From: Fluviicoccus keumensis | GTDB lineage: Bacteria > Pseudomonadota > Gammaproteobacteria > Pseudomonadales > Moraxellaceae | Direction of reading: 5' to 3' | NCBI RefSeq assembly: GCF_004217445.1 | Contig: NZ_SHKX01000013.1 | Location: 372,001-436,000 of the forward strand | DNA: 64,000 bases | In this document: positions 9,201 through 17,512 of the stretch, piece after piece | Layout of the letters: each line of letters opens with the position of its first letter | Position numbering within the stretch: the first letter of the stretch is position 1 | Notes under the pieces: model-generated | Database searches by the model: none | Told to the model about the DNA's origin: nothing | The model's input: only the letters and a program-made list of their open reading frames with translations | Made by a program: the position numbers and the translations under genes

Positions 9201-9908
9201 GACCTGGCCGCTGGCGGCGTCGACGGTGTTGTTGCCGAGCACCATGCTCACTTGCTGGCCGCCTTTGACGTTACCGCCGATACGGGCGCTGGGGGCGATC
9301 AGGCGCAGCATATCGGTGCCGGTGGCGCTCACTACGCCATCCACTTGCAGCGTGGCGTCAACCTTGCTGGTTTGCAGCGACTTCAGTATGCCGCCTTCGA
9401 CGGTCGGCGTGGCCACGGCCAGGGTGGCCTGGCTGACGTTAATAAAGCCGCAGCCGTTGCAGCTGATGCCGTTGGGATTGGCCAATACCAGCTCGGCACG
9501 CTGACCGAACACTTCCTGCTGGCCCAGCAATTGTGATGGGTTGGCGCTGACCACCTCGTTCAGGATGACACTTGCATTCCTGCCTTGCAGGTTGACGTTG
9601 GCCCCAACCTGACCGGCAAGTTGCGAAGTCCCTGCCGTCAGCGCATTGTTGAGCACGGCGCCTTGCGCACCGACGTTGAAGTCGGTGTAACGGTTATGCG
9701 ACAGCCCGCCGGCTGACGGCGTGGCGATGGCAACCACCGGCACCCCGTTCTGGGTGTTAACGGTGGTGCCGCTGCCCGAAACCGCCGCGATGCCGGCCGC
9801 CAGCGCGCTGAGCGGGAAGGCCGGAATCAGAAGCCCGGCAACAACAACCGCATAAAAGCGGCTTTGAGGGGTTTGGCTTTTGATGCCCGCATGTTTTGTG
9901 ATTGTCAT
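6285..9908 (-). CDS. Two-partner secretion exoprotein (TpsA, filamentous haemagglutinin-like)
   Basis: This 1207-residue secreted beta-helical protein has an N-terminal TPS domain after an extended signal region (residues 1-38, ending LSALA). TPS hallmarks are AGIAAVSGSGTTVN, LSHNRYTDFNVG and NPNGI at about residues 144-148, with the paired cysteines NGISCNGCGF typical of one TPS subgroup. Residues 350-620 hold haemagglutinin-type repeats; the rest is a Thr/Ser/Gly-rich repeat region with recurring TSLTGTQI- and SSVESGG-like steps. The end is beta-repeat with no pretoxin VENN motif or toxin domain. ATG at 9908 is chosen because GGAG precedes it by 6 nt; ATG at 9920 is possible. It lies 31 bp after tpsB on the same strand. 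The likely role is adhesion or biofilm. Confidence 0.9.
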   Translation of the reverse strand: MTITKHAGIKSQTPQSRFYAVVVAGLLIPAFPLSALAAGIAAVSGSGTTVNTQNGVPVVAIATPSAGGLSHNRYTDFNVGAQGAVLNNALTAGTSQLAGQVGANVNLQGRNASVILNEVVSANPSQLLGQQEVFGQRAELVLANPNGISCNGCGFINVSQATLAVATPTVEGGILKSLQTSKVDATLQVDGVVSATGTDMLRLIAPSARIGGNVKGGQQVSMVLGNNTVDAASGQVTAGTALVNTDRRYDSTLFGAMQAGRISLLSTAAGVGVNLDAAQLNATDIDLTADQLTVRGKVSDSTAKDYHSHSNWWNWGRAGREYLDIDETDKRQSMARSQLNACGTLSVNANDSLNINAADLNGTDVTLAGKNVNLNTQATTDSYRYYYRDAINWWSYQKTESRDTTTQHGARINASGQLNLDAVQNASLTGAQLVSTQGNIRFNVGNDLLLNAAVNRDLRSYYENEANNTIINNSTTTNNYDNRSLLASRVDANKNLALGAGQDLTLNAARLKSGSDSLLSASGALKVDAQSYQTSQAASAVYSNTGGLFGGSDTGSGDSKTLYQGSDLQAGGKAYLTADGDVRVRGSRVKAATGVYAYSRTGGIGIDVATGQTLAQTSGSTQTVFGITTSSGSTQTQQQIITGSDLHSEADIQLISATDTAIIGSLLKAAGDIGITAAGGLTIANSTGQATTATTGSVTSGYTTGATTDTQAQGSVGIQTVTTTDTTVTGEVTGSSLQSGGSTTLSAEQTVAITGSSVESGGTTSVSGADVTIAAAANTSTTQSTTTTSSGGLTGIASTGSVGVGVEAGGSTTTATSSTSTAVTSTVEADSITVSTSGNLTLEGTQLNATGDVNLSAGTLTADVAQTQTASQSSTTAGNGTLGVSVNTSATVTVGATVAVTTTDSSQSQTTQQGAGISGDNVTVTVAGDTSLTGTQIQSQGDTQLSSGGTTLIVAATNTQSSASSTEGGSGSVSVSGQPGISPLLQPTFTVTDVSVGGSYQTGQSSSLDTQAVNSTITSGGDLQISTGGDLVATGTVSVTGDASLSAGGDLVLATTADTTYTRSETEAASATVGVSLNGGDLQSLSADLGLQATSYDQRSTTVSGGTVSAGGTLNFSGGGDTTLNATQVQAEALTLSTGGEMVLQDAQSTTTLNTSSTDAELNVIVPLQADIGLMAGAVTAIAGSGVSVELSQNGDSTPVTGTIVIQ

Positions 9909-9939
9909 GGAGTTCTCCATAGGATGATGTGCCTCAACA

Positions 9940-11595
9940 CTAAAATGACGCGCTGTAGCGCGCCTGCAACTGCGGCGAGGGCAATGCACCGCCCTGCCGC
10001 CAACCCGGACTGAACGCGATGTCCAGTGTCTGTTTCCGGAGACTGACCAGCAAACCCACGCTTGTACTGCCCAGCCACTCCGAACCTTCCCGCGTCAGCC
10101 CGTGACCGGCGTCCAGCCCGGCATAGGGCTGCAGCGCCGGGCTGAAGAAATGCATCAGCGTCTGGCGCAGATACCAGCCGCGCCGGACACTCACGCCGGT
10201 ATCCTGAAAGCCGCGCACGCTGCCGGCGTCGGCGATCATCAATTCCTCCGCGCCCGGCAAGCGGTTCGGGCTGTATTGCCCGGCCGCGTCGGCGAGATAC
10301 AGCCAATTGCCTGCGCGGTAACGCGCATGCAGGTCGAGCCGCCACTTCTCAAACTGGGCGCGCGGCAGTCCGGCGGCGGCCGTTTCATCGGTATCGTGAT
10401 CCGCGCCAAACCAGCGCACCCCCTGCGTCCGGCTCAGACGCGCGCTCCACGGCAGGGGCGACAACCCGTCGTATTGCAGGGCCAGCTCCACACTGCTGTG
10501 CGTCGGGCTGCTGATGTCCAGCCGTTCATCATCAAGGCGACTGTCGGTTTTGCGGCGGGCGATACCGGCTTGCGCGCTCCAGATCGCATGGGCATCCCGG
10601 TGCAGCACCCGTTCCAGACGCACGCCGGGCATGGTGGTGACGGTGCGGCTGTGCAGGGTGACGCCGGGCAGAACCAGCGGGGTTTGGCTTTGTGCAAGCG
10701 CCAGACTGGCGCTGCCGGTCCAGTAGCCGAAGGGCTGGCTGGCATATAGGCTGAGCCCCTGGCTCCAGGCGCTGTCATCACCGGAAAAGCTGCGGCGCAG
10801 CGCCAGATTCCAGTAGTCGCCGCTGCCCAGCAGGTTGTCCCGGGCGAGGCCGACGATGGCCACGGCCCTGCCGGTATCCGGGCTGCCGCTGTTGTCCAGA
10901 CCGGCCAGGCCATGCCAGCGCGATGCGGGGCGGTTGCTCAGCCATAACCCGCTTTCGCCCAGCCTGACGCCCGGCCGCAGTTCGGCCTGCACCCGGTTCG
11001 ACGCCAGCCGGTTCAGTTGATCCAGTCCCTGCTCCAGGTCGGGCAGCCGGAAGGCCCCGTCACGCAGGCCCGGAAAGGCGGCTGACCATTCCCGCGGCTT
11101 CAATCCGTCGGCCTTGATCTCGGCAATACGGCCTGTCACCAGACTCAAACGCAGTACGCCCTCCTGAAAAGCGTTGTCGGGCAGCAGGACACGACTGGTG
11201 ACATAGCCCGCGCGCAGCAGCGCCAGATTGGCGTCCCGCAGTAACGCGCTCAGGGCGGCCTCATCCAGGCAGCGCGGGGTGTATTGCTGCGCCAGATGCT
11301 TGCGCACGGTTTCGGCGAGCGGTGCATTGCCTTCCCAGCGCAAGGTTTTGACATCCAGGCACTGCGCGGTCGGCAAATTCAGCGGGCTGGCCGGGACAGG
11401 GCTTGCAATATCGGCCGCGCCGCTCGGCCGGGCCTGCTCCTGACGGCGCATCTGATCCAGCTGTTGCTGTTGTTCCCGCAGCAGGCGCAGCGAGTCAGTT
11501 CCGCTGTCCGCCCCGGCGTGGCCGGAAACGAGGAGCAGGATCAGCCCCAGCGCGGCCCGGAGTCGACTGTCGGGAAAGATGTTCTGTGAGTCCAT
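9940..11595 (-). CDS. TpsB/ShlB-FhaC-type outer-membrane transporter
   Basis: This 551-residue protein is the outer-membrane pore partner for the TpsA exoprotein. It has a signal peptide (ending SGHAGA), a Q/R-rich periplasmic helix (RLLREQQQQLDQMRRQEQAR), POTRA domains (VKTLRWEGNAPL; LLRAGYVTSRVLLPDN; GVLRLSLVTGRI) and a C-terminal 16-strand barrel. The barrel contains a candidate VRGF signature (GSVRGFQDTGVSVRRGWYLR) and ends in aromatic Phe (ARYSASF), as expected for BAM assembly. The length matches the family. It is upstream of tpsA, the common B-then-A order, and the pair forms a two-gene operon. No activating acyltransferase is nearby, arguing against a haemolysin role. Confidence 0.92.
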   Translation of the reverse strand: MDSQNIFPDSRLRAALGLILLLVSGHAGADSGTDSLRLLREQQQQLDQMRRQEQARPSGAADIASPVPASPLNLPTAQCLDVKTLRWEGNAPLAETVRKHLAQQYTPRCLDEAALSALLRDANLALLRAGYVTSRVLLPDNAFQEGVLRLSLVTGRIAEIKADGLKPREWSAAFPGLRDGAFRLPDLEQGLDQLNRLASNRVQAELRPGVRLGESGLWLSNRPASRWHGLAGLDNSGSPDTGRAVAIVGLARDNLLGSGDYWNLALRRSFSGDDSAWSQGLSLYASQPFGYWTGSASLALAQSQTPLVLPGVTLHSRTVTTMPGVRLERVLHRDAHAIWSAQAGIARRKTDSRLDDERLDISSPTHSSVELALQYDGLSPLPWSARLSRTQGVRWFGADHDTDETAAAGLPRAQFEKWRLDLHARYRAGNWLYLADAAGQYSPNRLPGAEELMIADAGSVRGFQDTGVSVRRGWYLRQTLMHFFSPALQPYAGLDAGHGLTREGSEWLGSTSVGLLVSLRKQTLDIAFSPGWRQGGALPSPQLQARYSASF

Positions 11596-11813
11596 GCCGC
11601 TTTGACGCCCTGTTTATCGCGCCATGCTCCGCGTCGCGCGCAGCCGGGGGCTGCTACCGGGACGGTAGGGCGGTGCGATCGGTGTTTATGCCCGGAATTT
11701 TTGTCGGGGTGGGGTTGGTTCGGGGTGTTGGTGCTACGCGGGGCAGGGTTCAAATTCCCTGTCGTGGATATGCCGGTAGAACCGTCAACGTCTTCGTGGT
11801 GGCTCTATCCCCC
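11596..11813. other. Intergenic leader region of the tpsBA operon
   Basis: This stretch upstream of tpsB contains no credible gene. A hairpin at about 11731-11757 has a loop TTCAAAT that resembles a tRNA T-arm, but no acceptor, D or anticodon arms can be folded around it. Confidence 0.4.
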
Positions 11814-11840
11814 AAAAAAAGGGGCATGATGTCATGCCCC
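11814..11840 (-). terminator. Rho-independent terminator of the GH5 gene
   Basis: On the minus strand a 9-bp stem (GGGGCATGA and TCATGCCCC, 2-nt loop) is followed by seven T. It lies 21 bp past the stop codon of the glycoside hydrolase gene, separating it from tpsB transcription. Confidence 0.85.
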
Positions 11841-11861
11841 AAGGGGATGTAGCTTTGGCCC

Positions 11862-14042
11862 TTACTGCACCGTGAACGTCACCGGCGCAGCCAGTACCGA
11901 GTAGCCGTCGTTGTAGAGGAACTGCGCCACGTAGGTGCCGGGGCTCAGGTTGGCGGTGGAGAAATTGATATCGCCAACCGGGGCGGCCGTGTACTGCCAG
12001 GTAATGGAACCGGTATTGCCCGGCGTCTGGCCCGGCTTGTAGATGCCGATCCAGTTCTTGTCGGCCCGCTTGTTGGCCGGAACCGCATAGTTGAAGTTGA
12101 TGTCCGCCCCCTGCTTCACGCTGGGTGTATCGGTGCCCAACGTGGGAGCAGATGGCGAATCAGCCGGATCGCTACACGCCAGCAGGGCCGCCGCCATGCC
12201 GTTGTACTGAGCAAAGCCCGCTACATATTCCGTTCTGCCCACCTGCCCCTTGTAAGCACCCGTAGCCCAGTTGCCGCCTTTTTCCGAGCCGCGATTGCTG
12301 CCGCCATTGAACCAGACCGTGCGGCAGTTGTTGCCAAGCGGGCGATTGGCCTTGGCGCACATCACATGTGAACTGCCCCACCACAACTTGCCCATGCCAG
12401 CCGCGTAATAGCCCTGCGGACATTCGTACTTGGTGTAGCCGGAGGCCCAGTCATAGCCGCGATACCATGTATTTTCGTAGACGCCGAAAGTGGCGGTGGC
12501 ATCACCGGCAGACCACAGATTGCCAAAATTCTGGTTGCTGCAGAGGATGCGGAAGCGACCGTTGGACCAGGTACGGTCATAACGGGCAGCGCCAGCCATG
12601 TGGTAGCCGTCCGGGCAGGTTGCCTTGTTGACGCCATTGGCCCAATCCCCCAAGGAAGCGGACTGGTTTTCATCGCCGTTACCATAGTCAGGCGCAGTGA
12701 AACGCTCGGTGTCGGCAATCTTGCCGGTTTTACCCGGTGCATTGACCAAAGCATCAATATAGGGTTTACGCCAGTCGTTACGCGGCGCGCTCCAATCCTC
12801 GGTCAGCAGGCCGAAACCTTCCACATTGTTGGTCTGGGTGCCGTTCAAGGCCCAGTAAGCAAAATCCAGATCGTAGTCGATCAGGTATTGGGTCAGGTTG
12901 GCAAGCCAGGTTCTGTCCGCAGTCGACGAATTGTCAAAACCGATGCCGAATTCGCTGACCCACACCGGCGCGGTATACGTGCGGTTGGGGTTGGCGACAA
13001 AGCCGAAACCCTTGTTGAGATTATCGTAGAGCGTTGCCTTATCCATGGAGGAATAGGTCGCCTTGCCGCTGTCGACAACACCGCCGCCGCCGGTGGCTTC
13101 CGGGCCGATATAGTAATAATTGTGCGCGGCATACATCAGCTTATCGGGCTTTTGCAAAACGACGGGGGTGTCATAGGCCGGGCTCAGCAGCGGCCGATAA
13201 CCGCCGAGCATGGGCACACCGGCCCAGTTCGTACCTTCAATGATCACCAGCATTTTCGGGTTGGCCTTGATTACGGCGTTACCGGCGTCAGTGGCGGCCT
13301 GACGCCAGTCGTTGCCCCCGTGGTTACCCCAAGTCGGGCTTTCGGGGGTGATTTCGGTATTGCCCTTCATGGTGCGCACTTCATTGCGCAAGTCGGCGCC
13401 CGCCACCAGCCCGTTATTCTTGTAGCGGTTGGTCATGAAGACCCAGTCGGCTTGCCATTGCTCGGTGCTTTGCCAGTAACCGCTGCCCCCCCACCACAGG
13501 CCGTTCTTATCGTAGTTGCAGCACCATTCCGAACTGGTCGTGTGGTTATTGAGGATGACCACGATACCGGCGTCGGTCAGGCCTTTGACGACCGTATCGT
13601 AGACTTGCAGCGGCGTTTTGCCGATCAGTTCAGGATTGGCGCTCACCCAAGTGGGGTCGACCGGATTAGTGTTATGGATGGCCTGGTTCGAGAAAGGCAG
13701 GCGCACGCTGTTGAAGCCCATCTGTTTGATCAGGCCGACAATGTGGGCTATCGACTGCTTGTTCAGACCTAGCGGAGCCTCGGATGTATCGCTGCCGCCG
13801 AACCAGTTCACGGACTTCAGCTTGAAACGGTTCTGACAGGCATCGACCAGGTAGCGGCCGCTGTTGGACAGTTCGAAGGGCTTGGCGCAGGTGTCGTCGG
13901 CCAGAGCCTGGGGCGCATGGAAGGAAAGCCAGAGGGCGGCCGTGGCGGCCAGCGCGCCCTTGAGGCCGCGCCTCCCGGAAGACGACCGGACGGCCTGCCC
14001 GGCGGCGTGATGTTGGTACTGCACATCTTTATGAATGGTCAT
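11862..14042 (-). CDS. Secreted GH5-family glycoside hydrolase (cellulase-like) with accessory C-terminal domains
   Basis: This 726-residue protein has a long N-region and signal segment (cleavage near residue 48, APQALA). The GH5 catalytic barrel spans about residues 55-445: SVNWFGG, MGFNSVRLPFSNQ, VVILNNHT, acid/base E221 in DLRNEVR, AHNYYYIGP and nucleophile E364 in WVSEFG. The usual NEP motif is NEV here. After it come two related Cys-bounded repeats, CPDGYHMAG...ILCS and CPQGYYAAG...VMCA, and a C-terminal Ig-like domain (from about 640) with the KNWIGIYKPGQTPG pattern of SKICH-like folds. The likely substrate is a beta-1,4-glucan, but the exact glycan cannot be read. The gene is monocistronic, with its own terminator. 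Confidence 0.85.
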   Translation of the reverse strand: MTIHKDVQYQHHAAGQAVRSSSGRRGLKGALAATAALWLSFHAPQALADDTCAKPFELSNSGRYLVDACQNRFKLKSVNWFGGSDTSEAPLGLNKQSIAHIVGLIKQMGFNSVRLPFSNQAIHNTNPVDPTWVSANPELIGKTPLQVYDTVVKGLTDAGIVVILNNHTTSSEWCCNYDKNGLWWGGSGYWQSTEQWQADWVFMTNRYKNNGLVAGADLRNEVRTMKGNTEITPESPTWGNHGGNDWRQAATDAGNAVIKANPKMLVIIEGTNWAGVPMLGGYRPLLSPAYDTPVVLQKPDKLMYAAHNYYYIGPEATGGGGVVDSGKATYSSMDKATLYDNLNKGFGFVANPNRTYTAPVWVSEFGIGFDNSSTADRTWLANLTQYLIDYDLDFAYWALNGTQTNNVEGFGLLTEDWSAPRNDWRKPYIDALVNAPGKTGKIADTERFTAPDYGNGDENQSASLGDWANGVNKATCPDGYHMAGAARYDRTWSNGRFRILCSNQNFGNLWSAGDATATFGVYENTWYRGYDWASGYTKYECPQGYYAAGMGKLWWGSSHVMCAKANRPLGNNCRTVWFNGGSNRGSEKGGNWATGAYKGQVGRTEYVAGFAQYNGMAAALLACSDPADSPSAPTLGTDTPSVKQGADINFNYAVPANKRADKNWIGIYKPGQTPGNTGSITWQYTAAPVGDINFSTANLSPGTYVAQFLYNDGYSVLAAPVTFTVQ

Positions 14043-14254
14043 GACTCAGTCTCACTGAAGAGTTTGTAGTTATAAACGTCAGGGCTGACCCCCCATCGGC
14101 ATTCTTCCCGGCCGCCACGAATGACTCGATCAGCTCTACCATGCATTTAAGCAAAAGGCACAACCGGCCAATGAGGGCGGGGACGGACAAAAGGCGGGGG
14201 TTTCCGGACATTCAGCCCCGGTTATTCCCACCGGAGGCAATGGGCTGAATCGCG

Positions 14255-15310
14255 TTATTCGCTATCCGCGCGGGGCAATTCCTGGCGAAACCGCGAAGGC
14301 GCCTCGCCGGTCCAGCGATGGAACGCCCGGCGGAATTCGCGCGCATCGCTGAAGCCCAGTTCGACGGCGATGGCGGCGATCGGTTGTCCGGGCTGCTCCA
14401 GCAGCAGGCGCGCCTGCCGCTCCAGCAGGCGGTCACGAATGCCGCTGAAGCTTTGACCGGCCGCCTCCAGCCCGCGCCGCAAGGTACGCTCGGTGATATT
14501 GAGTTCAGCGGCGACGCGCGTCATGGTCGGGCGTTCACGCAGGTTGCCCCGCAACACGCTTTCGACGGAAGTGACCAGATCCGGCATCGGTTCGGCGACG
14601 GGCAGCGCCTGCACGCTGGCCTTGAGCGAGGAGGCCAGGATGGCCGGGCTGGACGTGGTCAGCGGGATGTCGAGCAGGGCGGCGTCCAGCACCATGCGGT
14701 TGGCGGCGCGGCCAAAATGCACCGGACACTGGAAGAAGCGCCCGCAGGCTTCGGCATAGGACGGCGGCGCATAGCTGAATTCCACCCGGCGCGGGGCGAC
14801 CTGCTCGCCCAGAGCCAGCCTCAGCAGGCTGATGATGCTGGACAGCGCTTCTTCACACAGGAAGGGCAGCAACTCGGGCTGGGGAAAACGCTCGTGCAGG
14901 ATGAAGGCGAATTCATCGCCGCGCAGTTCGGACGAGAAGTCCATCAGGCTGCCCGCCTCCTTGTGATGGGTCAGGCCGATGGCGACTGCTTCGCGGATGT
15001 TGATGCTGGACAGCATGGCCAGGCCGAGGATGCCGAAGGACCCCAGCGCTCCCTTGGCGCCGACCGCCAGCCCGGCGGGCTCGTCCGGAATGGCGCGGAC
15101 CATCCGCCGGATGATGGTGGCCGCTTGCCGGAACGAAATCAGTATCCCGGCATTCTTGATGTCGTCCAGGTTGAGCCCGGTGCCGGACAACAGCCGCTCA
15201 GGCGGCACCCCGTGCTCCTGCGCATGCGCGATGGCGAGTGCAACAACAAAGGTGGGAATGTCGGAGACATTCATGTCCAGCGGGCGTGAGGGCTTCATGG
15301 TGGTCACCAT
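14255..15310 (-). CDS. AraC-family transcriptional regulator
   Basis: This roughly 351-residue regulator has an N-terminal Arabinose_bd sensor (GVPPERLLSGTGLNLDDI, then GSFGILGLAMLSSINIREAV and a YAPPSYAEACGRFFQCPVHFG block before the hinge) and a C-terminal AraC domain (MTRVAAELNITERTLRRGL and IAAIAVELGFSDAREFRRAF, ending WTGEAPSRFRQE). Members of this OruR-like group often control catabolism or lipid genes. Starts at 15337, 15310, 15298 and 15274 are all possible; none has a strong ribosome site. It is flanked by the GH5 gene and the formaldehyde operon without clear operon linkage, so the target is not evident. Confidence 0.88.
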   Translation of the reverse strand: MVTTMKPSRPLDMNVSDIPTFVVALAIAHAQEHGVPPERLLSGTGLNLDDIKNAGILISFRQAATIIRRMVRAIPDEPAGLAVGAKGALGSFGILGLAMLSSINIREAVAIGLTHHKEAGSLMDFSSELRGDEFAFILHERFPQPELLPFLCEEALSSIISLLRLALGEQVAPRRVEFSYAPPSYAEACGRFFQCPVHFGRAANRMVLDAALLDIPLTTSSPAILASSLKASVQALPVAEPMPDLVTSVESVLRGNLRERPTMTRVAAELNITERTLRRGLEAAGQSFSGIRDRLLERQARLLLEQPGQPIAAIAVELGFSDAREFRRAFHRWTGEAPSRFRQELPRADSE

Positions 15311-15481
15311 AAGCCCCGCCGAACCTTGCGGGTCCAAACCGGGGGCTTATTAAGGCGTTATACCGCTATCATTATTTTAGGCGGGTTTTTGAACAACACG
15401 AAGGCTAATGCTTAGACTGCTTCATTCCTTGACGGAATCCGCCATAAAACGATCAATGCTCACGTCATTAATCAAAAGCGT

Positions 15482-16330
15482 TTACTTGCTTAAAACCCCC
15501 GCATGATGCACCACATGGTCCGCCATGAAACTCTGGATGAAGTAATAACCGTGGTCATACCCGGCATGCCGCCGCAGCGTCAGCGGCTGCCCGGCTTTCG
15601 CACAAGCTGCTTCGAACGCCTCCGGATACAGCTGCTCCGCCAGGAATTTGTCGGCCAGCCCCTGGTCGATCAGGATGCCTTCGGGGAAAGGATTCCGCGC
15701 CTGCGCCATCAACTCGCTGGCGTCATGCCGCTTCCACACCTCCCTGTCTTCCCCCAGATACCCGGCAAACGCCTTCTGCCCCCACGGACAGCGCCCCGGC
15801 GCGGCGATCGGCGCGAAGGCCGACACCGAACGGAACACACCCGGGTATTTCAGCGCCAGCGTCAACGCGCCGTGACCGCCCATCGAGTGGCCGCAAATGC
15901 CCATCCGTGAAACATCCAGCGGCAGCGTCTTCAGCAACTCCGGCAGTTCGCGCACCACATAGCTTTCCATGCGGTAATGCGCCGCCCACGGCTGTTCCGT
16001 CGCATCCACATAAAAGCCCGCCCCCACGCCGAAATCCCAGCTGTCGCTGTCGCCGGGCAAATTCGCGCCGCGCGGACTGGTGTCCGGCATCACCAGCGCC
16101 AGCCCGTGTTGCGCCGCCCACTGCTGCGCCCCGGCCTTGATCGTCGCGGTTTCCTCGGTGCAGGTCAGCCCGGCCAGATAGACCAGCACCGGCACCGCCC
16201 CCTGCTCCGCCTGCGGCGGCAGGTAGACGGCGAACTGCATCGGCAGGCCGATCTCGCGGCTATCGTGCCGGTAAAAGCGCTGAAACCCGCCGAAACAGCG
16301 GTGCTCGCTCAACAATTGCAGGCCGGACAT
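15482..16330 (-). CDS. fghA: S-formylglutathione hydrolase
   Basis: This 282-residue alpha/beta hydrolase cleaves S-formylglutathione to formate and glutathione, the second step of formaldehyde detoxification. Visible marks are LVYLAGLTCTEE, DTSPRGANLPGDSDSWDFG, the nucleophile elbow GHSMGGHGAL (Ser149), the Asp region LIDQGLADKF and the His in GYDHGYYF. Length matches esterase D/FrmB. Its ATG overlaps the dehydrogenase stop by one base (TGATG), so it is translationally coupled to the upstream alcohol dehydrogenase gene. The longer open frame to 17164 is a readthrough of another frame of that gene. Confidence 0.95.
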   Translation of the reverse strand: MSGLQLLSEHRCFGGFQRFYRHDSREIGLPMQFAVYLPPQAEQGAVPVLVYLAGLTCTEETATIKAGAQQWAAQHGLALVMPDTSPRGANLPGDSDSWDFGVGAGFYVDATEQPWAAHYRMESYVVRELPELLKTLPLDVSRMGICGHSMGGHGALTLALKYPGVFRSVSAFAPIAAPGRCPWGQKAFAGYLGEDREVWKRHDASELMAQARNPFPEGILIDQGLADKFLAEQLYPEAFEAACAKAGQPLTLRRHAGYDHGYYFIQSFMADHVVHHAGVLSK

Positions 16331-17436
16331 CAGAAGATCACCACCGAGCGGATCGACTCGCCGCGCTTCATCAGGTCGAAGCCTTCGTTGATCTGGTCCA
16401 GCCGCAGCTTGTGGGTGATCAGGCTGTCGATGTTCAGTTTGCCGTCCATGTACCAGTCGACGATCTTCGGCACATCGGTGCGGCCGCGCGCGCCGCCAAA
16501 GGCGGAACCCTTCCACACCCGGCCGGTGACCAGCTGGAACGGCCGCGTCGAAATTTCCGCGCCCGCTTCCGCCACGCCGATGATGATCGACTGACCCCAG
16601 CCCTTGTGGCAGCACTCCAGCGCCTGCCGCATCACCTTGGTGTTGCCGATGCACTCGAAGCTGTAATCGGTGCCGCCGTCGGTGAGCTGGATGATGGTGT
16701 CGACCACGTTCTCGACTTCGTTGGGGTTGATGAAGTGGGTCATGCCGAACTGGCGGGCCAGTTCCTGCCGCGCCGGGTTGATGTCGACGCCGATGATCTT
16801 GTCCGCGCCCACCATCTTCGCGCCCTGGATGACGTTCAGGCCGATGCCGCCCAGCCCGAACACCACCACGTTCGCGCCCGCTTCCACCTTGGCGGTGAAC
16901 ACCACCGCGCCGACGCCGGTGGTGACGCCGCAGCCGATGTAGCAGACCTTGTCGAAGGGGGCGTCCTCGCGGATCTTGGCGAGGGCGATTTCCGGCACCA
17001 CGATGTGGTTGGAGAAGGTGGACGTGCCCATATAGTGCAGCAGCGGCTCGCCGTTCAGCGAGAAGCGCGAGGTGCCATCCGGCATCAGGCCGCGGCCCTG
17101 CGTGCTGCGGATGGCCTGGCAGAGGTTGGTCTTGCGCGACAGGCAGAATTTGCACTGGCGGCATTCCGGGGTGTACAGCGGAATCACGTGGTCGCCCGGC
17201 TTCAGCGTGGTGACGCCCGCGCCCACTTCCAGCACCACGCCCGCGCCTTCGTGACCGAGGATGGCCGGGAACGCGCCCTCGGGATCGGCGCCGGACAGGG
17301 TGTAGTAATCGGTGTGGCAGATGCCGGTGGCTTTCACTTCAACCAGCACTTCGCCGGCGCGCGGGCCGGCCAGATCGACTTCTTCAATGGTGAGGGGTTG
17401 TCCGGCTTTCCAGGCGACGGCGGCGCGGGTTTTCAT
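16330..17436 (-). CDS. frmA: S-(hydroxymethyl)glutathione dehydrogenase (class III alcohol dehydrogenase)
   Basis: This 368-residue zinc enzyme oxidises S-hydroxymethylglutathione with NAD+ to S-formylglutathione. It can also act as S-nitrosoglutathione reductase, which fits the NO genes elsewhere in the window. Motifs: catalytic zinc Cys in KATGICHTDYYTLSG, GHEGAG, the structural zinc cluster CRQCKFCLSRKTNLC, CGVTTGVGAV and the NAD loop VFGLGGIGLNVIQGAKM. The ATG at 17436 follows AAAGGACG; the longer frame to 17565 is not needed. It is first in the frmA-fghA operon. No frmR-type repressor gene is adjacent. Confidence 0.96.
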   Translation of the reverse strand: MKTRAAVAWKAGQPLTIEEVDLAGPRAGEVLVEVKATGICHTDYYTLSGADPEGAFPAILGHEGAGVVLEVGAGVTTLKPGDHVIPLYTPECRQCKFCLSRKTNLCQAIRSTQGRGLMPDGTSRFSLNGEPLLHYMGTSTFSNHIVVPEIALAKIREDAPFDKVCYIGCGVTTGVGAVVFTAKVEAGANVVVFGLGGIGLNVIQGAKMVGADKIIGVDINPARQELARQFGMTHFINPNEVENVVDTIIQLTDGGTDYSFECIGNTKVMRQALECCHKGWGQSIIIGVAEAGAEISTRPFQLVTGRVWKGSAFGGARGRTDVPKIVDWYMDGKLNIDSLITHKLRLDQINEGFDLMKRGESIRSVVIF

Positions 17437-17512
17437 GAGGGCGTCCTTTGAGGGGTGGGAGATGCGCCCTGTTTTAGCATGAATCGGGGGGAATGGCAGT
17501 GGATCAATCCGG

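Noticed and set aside
6285..9908. Contact-dependent inhibition toxin (CdiA) reading of the TpsA gene
   Set aside because: There is no VENN-type pretoxin motif, no C-terminal toxin domain and no immunity gene downstream. The C-terminus stays repetitive.
11731..11757. tRNA T-arm-like hairpin with loop TTCAAAT
   Set aside because: No D-arm, anticodon arm or acceptor stem can be folded around it, and the loop would be 8 nt with the perfect stem.
14029..14211. A 60-codon frame upstream of the GH5 gene
   Set aside because: It has no ribosome site or family pattern, and it overlaps the GH5 start and its promoter region.
16331..17164. Extended minus-strand reading frame merged with fghA
   Set aside because: That part is another frame of the dehydrogenase gene. 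The hydrolase starts at the ATG overlapping the dehydrogenase stop.
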